From: an uncultured Bacteroidia bacterium
GTDB taxonomy: Bacteria; Bacteroidota; Bacteroidia; Bacteroidales; Prolixibacteraceae
DNA: 64,000 bases
NCBI GenBank assembly: GCA_903923905.1
Contig: CAIXZH010000024.1
Span: 124,001-188,000, forward strand
Direction of reading: 5' to 3'
Position 1 is the stretch's first letter, and every line of letters begins with the position of its first letter. A program made the translations under genes and the position numbers. Below the pieces are notes generated by a model. It saw only the letters and a program-made list of their open reading frames with translations. It made no database searches and had not been told where the DNA came from. Below, in pieces: positions 44,883 through 54,709 of the stretch.

Positions 44883-46514
44883 ATGAATCTGCGTCGAATA
44901 CTGTTCCCGATTGGTATTATTTTGCTCCTTATTTCATGCAAAGAACCACCCATACGTCCTGTTATCAGATTAATTCCCTTGCCGGCTCAGGCCACTGATC
45001 AACCTGGTATATTTGCAATCACTGCAAGTACAAAAATCGAAGTCAGCCCAGAAAATGAACCATTACAACATATTGCCGGGATTTTAAGCAGGCATCTGGA
45101 GAAAAATTTTGGCATAACCAATTCAATCGTTTCCTTAGGGTCAGGCGGGCGCCATTCCATATCTCTAAAAATTGATTCCAATTTAAAACTGGGTAAAGAG
45201 GATTACCATTTGACCGTATTGCCTGAAGGGGTTCTAATTGAAGCAACTGCTCCTAATGGGCTTTATTATGGAATCCAGACACTGATTCAATTAATGCCAT
45301 CGACTCCTAAAAAACTAACTGAGGTCATTTTACCAGGTGTAGAAATTAATGACACCCCCAGGTTTGCCTGGCGAGGGCTACAGTTGGATGTTAGCCGGCA
45401 TTTTATGCCTAAAGAATTTATCTTTAAGTTTCTCGATGAAATGTCGATGCATAAATTCAATACTTTTCAATGGCACCTGGCCGATGATCAAGGTTGGAGA
45501 ATCGAAATAAAAAAATATCCTTTGCTGACCGAATCAGGGTCTGTGCGTAAAAAAACAATGCTGGGGCATGTGAATAATTCGGCAGGTACTGATACCCTCT
45601 CATACGGTGGATTCTATACTCAAAATGATGTCCGCGATATAGTGGCCTATGCTTCTGAACGTTTTATTACAGTTGTTCCCGCAATTGAAATGCCCGGACA
45701 TGCCCTGGCTGCTTTGGCTGCATATCCTGAACTGGGATGTACTGTTGCTCCATACGAGGTAGCGACCCAATGGGGAATATTCAACGAAATATTTTGCCCG
45801 GGAAAAGAGGGAACTTATACCTTTTTGGATGATGTCATCACCGAAATGGCCGGGCTATTCCCAGGAAAATATTTTAATATCGGCGGCGCAGATTGTCCCA
45901 AGGAAAGATGGGAAAATTGTACACAATGCCAGGTTAGAATGAGAAACGACAGTTTAAACTCAACCCTCGATCTGAATAACTATTTTATTAAAAGAATCAG
46001 TAAAACACTTTCATCTCTCGGCAAAGAGCGGGTGGCCTGGGATGAGATTTTGAAAGACACCACGCAAACCAATGCCATTGTAATTTCGTGGCAAAATGAA
46101 GATGGGTCAATTGCAGCTGCTAAAAGAAAGATTCAGACCGTAGTCTCACCCGCAAAATTATGTAATTTAGATCAGTATCAAAGTAATCCCAAAAACGAAC
46201 CTCTCTCTGTTGGTGGTATGCTTACTCTCGAACAAATCTACAAATTCGAACCGGTACCAACAACCCTATCCAATAAAGAAGCCAGATATATCATTGGTAT
46301 ACAAGGAAATATCTGGACACAATATATGAAAACACCGGTATTCGTTGAATATATGACCTTCCCTCGCGCAGCCGCACTGGCAGAAGTGGCCTGGTCACCA
46401 AAGTCTGCCAGAAACTACCCCTGGTTCAAAAAGCGGTTATTGGAACAGGTCAAACGCTATGATGCAGAAAAAATCATTTATTGCAAAGCTGAATTAAAAA
46501 TCCTGTCCCATTGA
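44883..46514 (+). CDS. GH20 beta-N-acetylhexosaminidase-like lipoprotein with altered catalytic pair
   Basis: The 543-residue protein has a lipoprotein signal (IILLLISC, Cys19). The N-terminal GH20b-type domain is followed by a TIM barrel: FAWRGLQLDVSRHFMP (about 161-176), FQWHLADDQGWRIEIKKYP (about 195-212), VVPAIEMPGHA and the strand YFNIGGADCPKERW (about 330-343). In active GH20 enzymes this last motif is GGDE, where Asp positions the substrate acetamido group and Glu is the acid/base. Here it reads Gly-Gly-Ala336-Asp337. Both key residues are thus replaced, so normal activity is doubtful; it may bind rather than cut, or act on another sugar. The rest of the barrel looks intact (WDEIL, GIQGNIWTQYM). 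Confidence 0.9.
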   Translation: MNLRRILFPIGIILLLISCKEPPIRPVIRLIPLPAQATDQPGIFAITASTKIEVSPENEPLQHIAGILSRHLEKNFGITNSIVSLGSGGRHSISLKIDSNLKLGKEDYHLTVLPEGVLIEATAPNGLYYGIQTLIQLMPSTPKKLTEVILPGVEINDTPRFAWRGLQLDVSRHFMPKEFIFKFLDEMSMHKFNTFQWHLADDQGWRIEIKKYPLLTESGSVRKKTMLGHVNNSAGTDTLSYGGFYTQNDVRDIVAYASERFITVVPAIEMPGHALAALAAYPELGCTVAPYEVATQWGIFNEIFCPGKEGTYTFLDDVITEMAGLFPGKYFNIGGADCPKERWENCTQCQVRMRNDSLNSTLDLNNYFIKRISKTLSSLGKERVAWDEILKDTTQTNAIVISWQNEDGSIAAAKRKIQTVVSPAKLCNLDQYQSNPKNEPLSVGGMLTLEQIYKFEPVPTTLSNKEARYIIGIQGNIWTQYMKTPVFVEYMTFPRAAALAEVAWSPKSARNYPWFKKRLLEQVKRYDAEKIIYCKAELKILSH

Positions 46515-46519
46515 ATCAA

Positions 46520-46555
46520 AAAAGGCCGGTCACACTATTTGATGACCGGCCTTTT
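46520..46555. terminator. Bidirectional terminator between GH20 and the coiled-coil lipoprotein
   Basis: AAAAGGCCGGTCA and TGACCGGCCTTTT form a perfect 13-bp stem with a 10-base loop. A-run on one side and T-run on the other serve both convergent genes, ending six bases after GH20 and 20 bases from the lipoprotein stop. Confidence 0.85.
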
Positions 46556-46574
46556 CGATTTTATATTCGGAAAT

Positions 46575-47456
46575 TTATTTAGCGACGATTACCAGAACTT
46601 TTGAAAGGCTCCAGAACTCTTTCGCATTTGTAATCACAATTTTATCTACTGTTTTATTGCCTTCTATACGATAGGAACTTGTTGGATGATTGGTCACAAT
46701 GTTAATCTTCTTTTTCATGACAGGGATTTCATTCACTTTAGTAATATCCACCTTAGTAAAATCATTCATATTAAGATTAGCCATCACATTTTTGGTACGA
46801 CCAATTCCAATAAACCCTCCGGCACCAGTGATAATCTTTTTGTCTTTCAGTTCTCGGTTTGTTCCGATCACATAATAAGCAGTATTCAGCGCTTCAGTCT
46901 TGGCATCAATATCAGCCTGTTTTTTCTGATTGTCTGCAGTTAAATCATTTACATTCGAGTTCAGACCAGCTACTTTGACATTCAGATCTTTTACCTGGAT
47001 ATTAAGTTTTCCCAGCTCATCAGTTAGTTGAGCAATCTGAGCATTCTTCTCGTCAATCGATTTGTTAAGGTTGTCGATCATCAGCTGAAGTTCCTTGGCA
47101 TGTTTATTTGACTTACTCAGCTTGGATGTGAGCTCAGCAACCAATTTGCGATTCTTTTGCAGCAGGTCGTAGATATAATGTATATCACTTTTAATCTGCT
47201 CCTTACGCGAACCTTTAACTTCGCCTTCCTTGGCGCTCTTATCAATAATGCGTTCTACGCGTTTAATTGAATCCAGATTAGCCTCAACTTCGTTAAAGGT
47301 GGTAACAAAATCTGCAATGTTAGAATCTTTATCAGTTCCAACAGCTCTTAAGCTATCGTTTTGCGCCTGTAGACGGGCAATTTGTTCTTTTCGGTGAGCA
47401 CATCCGGAAGTCAAAATAATAACCGGAATCAATAATACGTAGATTAATTTTCTCAT
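46575..47456 (-). CDS. Coiled-coil lipoprotein of unknown function
   Basis: The 293-residue protein has a lipobox (LTSGC, Cys19). Residues ~22-195 are charged heptad repeats, including a regular stretch with AQLTDELGKLNIQVKDLN and VAGLNSNVNDLTADN, predicted as a long coiled coil. The C-terminal ~100 residues form a small globular domain with GTNRELKDKKIITGAGGFIG and HPTSSYRIEGNK. It would be anchored in the outer or inner membrane and may span part of the periplasm. Similar lipoproteins are common in Bacteroidota, but no function is established. Confidence 0.8.
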   Translation of the reverse strand: MRKLIYVLLIPVIILTSGCAHRKEQIARLQAQNDSLRAVGTDKDSNIADFVTTFNEVEANLDSIKRVERIIDKSAKEGEVKGSRKEQIKSDIHYIYDLLQKNRKLVAELTSKLSKSNKHAKELQLMIDNLNKSIDEKNAQIAQLTDELGKLNIQVKDLNVKVAGLNSNVNDLTADNQKKQADIDAKTEALNTAYYVIGTNRELKDKKIITGAGGFIGIGRTKNVMANLNMNDFTKVDITKVNEIPVMKKKINIVTNHPTSSYRIEGNKTVDKIVITNAKEFWSLSKVLVIVAK

Positions 47457-47485
47457 GTCGTGAATCTTTTAAATTAAATATTAAC

Positions 47486-47493
47486 CAAAACTA
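47486..47493 (-). promoter_or_regulatory. Possible -7 element for the coiled-coil lipoprotein
   Basis: TAGTTTTG on the minus strand fits TAnnTTTG and is 30 bases before the ATG. The nearest TTTG is only 12 bases upstream, so the match is partial. Confidence 0.3.
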
Positions 47494-47531
47494 ATGGAAT
47501 TTTTGCAAACAGAGAAATAATTTATGAATTA

Positions 47532-49148
<1,617 letters not shown>

Positions 49149-49305
49149 TTAACTTCTTGAAAATCCTGTGATTATAACTTGTATATTTTGGACGGCGAAG
49201 TTAGCCTTTTATTTTCAAACCTCCTATATTGATTATCAATGTAATATAATGTTAACCAAAATATAATCTGAAGATACTCCCATTCATCAGTTCAAAATTT
49301 TTATG

Positions 49306-49313
49306 TAAATTTG
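49306..49313 (+). promoter_or_regulatory. Possible -7 element for the nitroreductase gene
   Basis: TAAATTTG fits TAnnTTTG and lies 18 bases before the preferred ATG. A clear -33 TTTG is absent. Confidence 0.3.
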
Positions 49314-49331
49314 ATTGAAAAATTAGTCCTT

Positions 49332-49853
49332 ATGAATTTTATTGAACTTGCAACCCAAAGATCATCGGTACGGAACTTTGCCCCAATGCCGGTTGAAAAG
49401 GAGAAACTTTTACAAGTACTTGAAGCTGCAAGAATTGCGCCATCTGCAGCCAATTTTCAACCCTGGCACTTTATTGTGGTCACAGAACCGGTGTTACTTC
49501 AATTGATTTACCCACTTTATCCCAGGGAATGGCTGAAATCGGCTCCGCTAATTATTGTCGCCTTAGGAGACCACAGCCGAGGGTGGCACAGGGGAAAAGA
49601 TGACAAAGACTTTACACAGGTAGACCTTGCCATTGCTATTGATCATCTGACACTTGCAGCTACAGAATTAGGGTTGGGAACCTGCTGGATCTGTAATTTT
49701 GACGTTGAAAAATTACAGAATATCTTTAATATACCTGATACTCTGGAACCGATTGCATTAATCCCAATTGGTTACCCGGATTTAAAGGTACAACCGGTTA
49801 AAATCCGAAAATCGTTGGAACAAATTGTCCACTGGAACGATTTTGAAGTTTAA
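49332..49853 (+). CDS. Nitroreductase family flavoprotein
   Basis: ATG at 49332 (MNFIELATQRSSVRNF) is preferred over a TTG seven codons upstream; the product has 173 residues. The family start RSSVRNFAPMPV binds FMN phosphate, and APSAANFQPWHF and GLGTCWICNFD are the other FMN-contact blocks. Short members of this group reduce quinones, nitro compounds or act in flavin metabolism with NAD(P)H. The gene stands alone; its stop abuts the stop of the convergent nitrilase gene without spacer. Confidence 0.85.
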   Translation: MNFIELATQRSSVRNFAPMPVEKEKLLQVLEAARIAPSAANFQPWHFIVVTEPVLLQLIYPLYPREWLKSAPLIIVALGDHSRGWHRGKDDKDFTQVDLAIAIDHLTLAATELGLGTCWICNFDVEKLQNIFNIPDTLEPIALIPIGYPDLKVQPVKIRKSLEQIVHWNDFEV

Positions 49854-50639
49854 TCAGCTGATTGAAAATTGATCTGCCTCTCTTAAAACGGGAAATTTAA
49901 TTCTGAAATCATCCAGCTCCTTCCTTGAAATGCAGTAGCTCTGCAATCCACCGACACTCGGTTCGGTGAGGGCCAATACTTCTCCTCTTGCATTAATTAT
50001 TTGGCTGTCACCCTGATAAGAAATCTCATTTCCATCTTTCCCAATCCGGTTTACACCTGCCACAAAAACCTGGTTCTCAATTGCCCTAGCCTTAAGCAGA
50101 ACATTCCATACTTCTTTTCTCGAATCAGGCCAGTTTGCTGTAAAGATCATCAGATCGGTATCAATCAAATTCCTGGACCATACCGGAAACCGAAGATCAT
50201 AACACACATAAAGGGCAATCCGCCAACCGAAATAAGAAACTATAACCCGTTTATGTCCAGGTGCAATGGAATCGGCCTCACCTCCGATTGAAAAAAGATG
50301 CCGTTTATCGTAGAAGGTGAGCTGACCATCCGGAGCGACAAATACGAAGCGATTGTAATTCTGGCTGTTATCTTTTATAAGCAGACTTCCGCAAATTGCG
50401 ATCCCCGTTTTTCGTGAAAGATTATGCATCCATTGTATTGTAGTACCATCCATTGCTTCGGCAAGTTCGTCAGGGTGCATCGAAAATCCGGTGGTGAACG
50501 TCTCAGGAAGAATTACCAAATCAGAATTGCCTTCCAATTGCAGGATCAGTTTTTCAAGGTTCTGACGATTTTCTTCCGGATTTTCCCAAACCAGATTTAC
50601 CTGGGCAATAGTTAAACGTAGAATATCTTTGGTATCCAT
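49854..50639 (-). CDS. Nitrilase-superfamily omega-amidase (YafV/Nit2-like)
   Basis: The 261-residue cytoplasmic protein has the three catalytic residues of the family: Glu46 in LVILPETFTTG, Lys112 in FYDKRHLFSIGGE and Cys146 in LYVCYDLRFPVW. The motif KRHLF and the FTTGFSM segment are typical of omega-amidases, which hydrolyse 2-oxoglutaramate or 2-oxosuccinamate in glutamine/methionine salvage. It lies 9 bp downstream of the acyltransferase gene, so the two are probably co-transcribed. Intact. Confidence 0.88.
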   Translation of the reverse strand: MDTKDILRLTIAQVNLVWENPEENRQNLEKLILQLEGNSDLVILPETFTTGFSMHPDELAEAMDGTTIQWMHNLSRKTGIAICGSLLIKDNSQNYNRFVFVAPDGQLTFYDKRHLFSIGGEADSIAPGHKRVIVSYFGWRIALYVCYDLRFPVWSRNLIDTDLMIFTANWPDSRKEVWNVLLKARAIENQVFVAGVNRIGKDGNEISYQGDSQIINARGEVLALTEPSVGGLQSYCISRKELDDFRIKFPVLREADQFSIS

Positions 50640-50648
50640 GAGATAGAA

Positions 50649-51209
50649 TTAATCGAGTCCTTCGCCCAGAATGAATTTTTCAGGATGCTTCCCTTTGACT
50701 CCCCGATCTTTGTACCACTGTTTAATTCGGTGGACATCGGCGTTCACATCATCAGTTAACACGACCTCATCGAGTATCCCGATCTCTTTACGACCCCAAT
50801 CGAATACGGCACAATAGACTGGAACGTTTGCAGCCCTGGCAATGGTATGGAAACCTGCTTTCCACTTGGTTGTTGGCTGGCGTGTCCCTTCAATGGCAAT
50901 GGCCAGATGCATCACCTCCCGTTTTTTAAATTCTGCAACAATCTGTTTTACCAGACTGGCACCCCTGGTTGTATCAACAGGAATTGCCCCCATATAATTA
51001 AGTAAATAGCAGGCTGGCCAGAAGAAAAATTTTTTGTTCACCACGATACTTGATTTTCCCCCTATCGAATTGTAAAAAATCCATGAAACGACAAAATCCC
51101 AAATTGAAGTATGGGGAACTCCAAGAACGACACATTTAGGAACCGGGGCCAACCCGCTAACTATCTTCCATCCCGTAATCCACAAAATAAATTTCGATAT
51201 ATATCTCAT
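50649..51209 (-). CDS. PlsC-like 1-acylglycerol-3-phosphate acyltransferase family protein
   Basis: The 186-residue protein has the HX4D catalytic motif in PHTSIWDF (His33, Asp38), the acyl-acceptor motif in AIEGTRQPT (Glu107-Gly-Thr-Arg110) and a hydrophobic N-terminus suited to the inner-membrane surface. It is shorter than typical PlsC, matching a compact Bacteroidota group whose lipid substrate is unclear. It is followed by the omega-amidase gene. Confidence 0.85.
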   Translation of the reverse strand: MRYISKFILWITGWKIVSGLAPVPKCVVLGVPHTSIWDFVVSWIFYNSIGGKSSIVVNKKFFFWPACYLLNYMGAIPVDTTRGASLVKQIVAEFKKREVMHLAIAIEGTRQPTTKWKAGFHTIARAANVPVYCAVFDWGRKEIGILDEVVLTDDVNADVHRIKQWYKDRGVKGKHPEKFILGEGLD

Positions 51210-51226
51210 CCCATAAATTTAAAGAA

Positions 51227-51234
51227 CAAAAATA
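51227..51234 (-). promoter_or_regulatory. Possible -7 element for the acyltransferase-omega-amidase pair
   Basis: Minus-strand TATTTTTG fits TAnnTTTG, 18 bases before the acyltransferase ATG. No TTTG at the right distance. The remaining 51,235-51,387 spacer shows no gene. Confidence 0.35.
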
Positions 51235-51387
51235 ATTCTTTAGATTGAGAAATACACTCCCTTTGTTGTCAAATAAGTGGCATTGCAATAGTCCAATGTC
51301 CCAATTTCTGATGGTATTCCAAATCTGCCCGATTATTCTATTTCCATTAAATTCGTTTAGGGATGATCCGGATCAGAATTATTACTA

Positions 51388-54300
51388 TCACTCGTTAATA
51401 TTATTCTTATCTTCCCCGGTCAAATGAGCAACTTCTTTATCCTTCTTTTGAGCAAGTGAGTCGAGATGCTTTTTTCCATAGGCAATTCTGATAATTACCA
51501 CAAAAAGGACCGGAACGATAAATATGGCGAGTGATGAAGCTGATATCATTCCACCCAGAACAGTAAACCCAATTGTTTTACGAGCCACAGCACCAGCTCC
51601 GGTTGCAAATACCAAAGGTAACACCCCGAAAATAAATGCCAGAGAGGTCATGATAATCGGCCGTAAACGCAAACTAACAGCATCGATAGTTGACTGGATC
51701 AGGTCTTCCCCGCTATCCACCCTCACTTTTGCATATTCTACGATCAATACTGCATTTTTGGCTGCAAGTCCGATTAGGGTGATCAATCCGATCTGTGCAT
51801 AAACGTTATTACTGAGTTGCGGAATAAATGTTAGTGTAAGGATAGCTCCAAATGCGCCTATCGGAACAGAAAGCATTACAGAGAAGGGGACCGACCAACT
51901 TTCATACAATGCGGCAAGGAACAGAAAAACGAATGTCAGTGAGAACAGGAAAATGTAGATTGTTTGCGAACCGGCAACGATTTCCTCATAACTCAGACCG
52001 GAGAATTCATAACCATAACCAGGTGGAAGGACTTTTGCAGCAACATCCTTGAGCGCATCGATAGTTTGTCCGGTACTATAACCCAATCCTGAGCCACCGT
52101 CAACTTCAGCTGACCTGAAAATATTAAAATGGGGAATCACCGGGGCAGCATCAATAGGCTGATAAGTTATCAATGAACTGAGTGGCAACATGGCTCCTGC
52201 CTGATTCCGCACATAATATTTATCCAGATCTGTCACGAGTCTTCGGTATATCGTATCAGCCTGAACCACAACGTGGTAAGTTCGGTTAAAAAGGGTAAAA
52301 TCATTCACATAAGCACTTCCCATATAGGATTGAATGGTTGTAAAGACATCTGAAATACTGATACCCATTTTTTTACATTTCTCACGGTCTAATGTCAGGT
52401 TAAAGCTGGGGGTATGAGCAGAATAATAACTTACAGCTCTTGAAATAGCCGGGTTTTTATTGGCTTCGACGACAAATTTGCGAACCACCTTTTCAAATGC
52501 GTGAACATCATCGGTAGTATTTCGCTGCTGGATTTGGAAGCTGAAACCTGCAGATTGTCCAATGCCGGGAATTGGAGCCGGTTGCATAACGACAACTTTT
52601 GCATCTTTGATTCCTGCGGCAGCGATCCTTTTGAGCATTACCTCTATGATGCCGGGCACTTGTTCCGTAATCTCCTCGCGCTGGCTCCATGGTTTGAGCT
52701 GGCAGAAGATGGTGCCACTGTTTGACTTCATCGCCCCGTTGATCACATTCATTCCTGAAACCGCGGAATAATGGGCAATTCCTGGAGTTTCGCTCACCAC
52801 CTTCATCAGTTTATTAAGCAATACTACAGACTGTGTGGTCGATGAAGCCTCTGCCATTTCGTAGGTAACGTAGAGACGTCCCAGATCTTCTCCGGGGATA
52901 AATCCGGAAGGTTTTGCCTTGAATAAAATGAAGGTGGCAATACCTATACAAACCAATAAGATAATTACATATTTTGAACCCCTGATCCCTCGTTTTACCC
53001 CACGGAAATAGAGTTCCGAAAATCTTTTAAACCTGCCATTAAACCAGAAGAAAAATTTATTCAGTCCTTTTGATTTTTCATCGATATGGTGAGGCTTTAA
53101 TATCAGCGTACACAATGCAGGCGTTAAGGACAATGCAATAAACGCCGAGATTAATATGGAGACTGCGATGGTGATTGCAAATTGCTGATATAAACGACCT
53201 ACGATACCCGGGATAAAAGCAACCGGAACAAATACTGAAGCCAGAATCAAAGCTACGGCGATTACCGGAGCAGTGATGTCTTTCATGGCATGCTCCGTGG
53301 CTTCCCGGGCAGACATCTTCTCAACATCAATATACCGTTGGACAGCCTCAACCACAATTATGGCATCATCGACCACAATTCCTATGGCAAGGACAAATCC
53401 AAACATGGTCAGAGTATTGATCGTGAACCCAAAAGGAACAAAGAAGATAAAGGTTCCCAGGATCGAAACAGGAATAGCAAGTATCGGGATAATAGTGGTT
53501 CGCCAGTTCTGAAGAAACAAAAATACAACGAATGCCACCAATAAAAGAGCGATAATAAGGGTCCGTTCCACTTCCCGCATGGAAACTTTAACGATGGTTA
53601 CGGCTTCGAAAGGAACACTGTAATCTACATCTTCAGGAAAGGATTTTTTCAGGTTCTTTAGTTCGGCATACACCCCTTTGGCCACATCCAGTGCATTTGC
53701 TGTCGGAAGAGGAAAAACCATCATGTAAGATGCACGTTTCCCATCCACATAAGCATTACTGGCATAAGTAAATTTACCCAGTTCTACTCTGCCAATATCT
53801 TTGAGGTAGACCATTTCGCCTGTAGCCGGAATAGATTTTACGATAACTTTTTCATAATCTGAAACCTTACTCAATCGTCCGTTGACGAGAATTGTCAATT
53901 CCTGGGTTTGTGAGGATTGCTGGGGAGGGGCACCGACGGATCCTGCAGCAACCTGCATATTTTGTTCATTAAGGGCATTAATAACATCCTTGGGAATCAA
54001 GGAATAAGAGGCCATTTTTTCCGGATTCAGCCAGATCCTCATACTGAAATTGTCAGCCCGTGTACTGATATCACCTACGCCCGGAACCCGCAGAAGTGCA
54101 TCGACTAAATGGATATTGGCGTAATTGTCTAAAAAAGTTATATTGTGCGTTCCCTTAGGAGAAAAAAGGGTGACATTCATTAATGAGCTGATATTCCTGG
54201 CCCGTACGGTAAGACCAAGTCGCCGTACCTGGGAAGGTAATAATGGTTTGGCAATTCCCACGCGGTTTTGAACATCGAGGGTAGCAATATCGATATTGGT

Positions 54301-54594
54301 TCCAACCTTGAAAGTTGCGTTAATTGACACCATTCCGGTGCTGGTGCTGTTACTCTGGATATATTCCATCCCATGAACCCCGTTGATCGCCTCTTCAACC
54401 GGAGTTGCCACAGTTTGTTCAACGGTGATGGCGTCTGCCCCCGTATAATTGGCCGAAACAGAAACTGCAGGAGGGGTAATCTTAGGATACTGGTTGACCG
54501 GAAGCGTTAACGCACAAATTGTCCCCAATATGGCTATAATCAGAGAAATAACGATTGCAGTAACCGGTCTTCGAATAAATGTATCAGCAATCAT
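51388..54594 (-). CDS. RND efflux pump, HAE1/AcrB type (second of a tandem pair)
   Basis: ATG at 54594 (MIADTFIRRPV) is preferred over a TTG two codons upstream, as it matches the paralogue's start. The ~1068-residue protein has the RND plan: 12 membrane spans, two large periplasmic loops, TM4 proton-relay pair in IGIVVDDAIIVVE, and TM10 Lys in GLAAKNAVLIVEYAK. The GFxF-like segments and the internal duplication are clear. It is close in sequence over its whole length to the pump encoded just upstream (54,710-57,871), so it arose by tandem duplication. It probably exports drugs, bile-like compounds or lipids with proton energy, using the shared fusion protein and outer-membrane channel. A 115-bp spacer separates the two pump genes. 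Confidence 0.9.
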   Translation of the reverse strand: MIADTFIRRPVTAIVISLIIAILGTICALTLPVNQYPKITPPAVSVSANYTGADAITVEQTVATPVEEAINGVHGMEYIQSNSTSTGMVSINATFKVGTNIDIATLDVQNRVGIAKPLLPSQVRRLGLTVRARNISSLMNVTLFSPKGTHNITFLDNYANIHLVDALLRVPGVGDISTRADNFSMRIWLNPEKMASYSLIPKDVINALNEQNMQVAAGSVGAPPQQSSQTQELTILVNGRLSKVSDYEKVIVKSIPATGEMVYLKDIGRVELGKFTYASNAYVDGKRASYMMVFPLPTANALDVAKGVYAELKNLKKSFPEDVDYSVPFEAVTIVKVSMREVERTLIIALLLVAFVVFLFLQNWRTTIIPILAIPVSILGTFIFFVPFGFTINTLTMFGFVLAIGIVVDDAIIVVEAVQRYIDVEKMSAREATEHAMKDITAPVIAVALILASVFVPVAFIPGIVGRLYQQFAITIAVSILISAFIALSLTPALCTLILKPHHIDEKSKGLNKFFFWFNGRFKRFSELYFRGVKRGIRGSKYVIILLVCIGIATFILFKAKPSGFIPGEDLGRLYVTYEMAEASSTTQSVVLLNKLMKVVSETPGIAHYSAVSGMNVINGAMKSNSGTIFCQLKPWSQREEITEQVPGIIEVMLKRIAAAGIKDAKVVVMQPAPIPGIGQSAGFSFQIQQRNTTDDVHAFEKVVRKFVVEANKNPAISRAVSYYSAHTPSFNLTLDREKCKKMGISISDVFTTIQSYMGSAYVNDFTLFNRTYHVVVQADTIYRRLVTDLDKYYVRNQAGAMLPLSSLITYQPIDAAPVIPHFNIFRSAEVDGGSGLGYSTGQTIDALKDVAAKVLPPGYGYEFSGLSYEEIVAGSQTIYIFLFSLTFVFLFLAALYESWSVPFSVMLSVPIGAFGAILTLTFIPQLSNNVYAQIGLITLIGLAAKNAVLIVEYAKVRVDSGEDLIQSTIDAVSLRLRPIIMTSLAFIFGVLPLVFATGAGAVARKTIGFTVLGGMISASSLAIFIVPVLFVVIIRIAYGKKHLDSLAQKKDKEVAHLTGEDKNNINE

Positions 54595-54709
54595 GGGCAA
54601 TTAAGTCTCTAAGTAATACAAACCAGAATTTCCTTTATATGCAACTCTTGTAGGAATATTGAGTGACGACCTGATCGTCTGAGCTGAACCTGTTCCTATT
54701 CTTTTCGGG

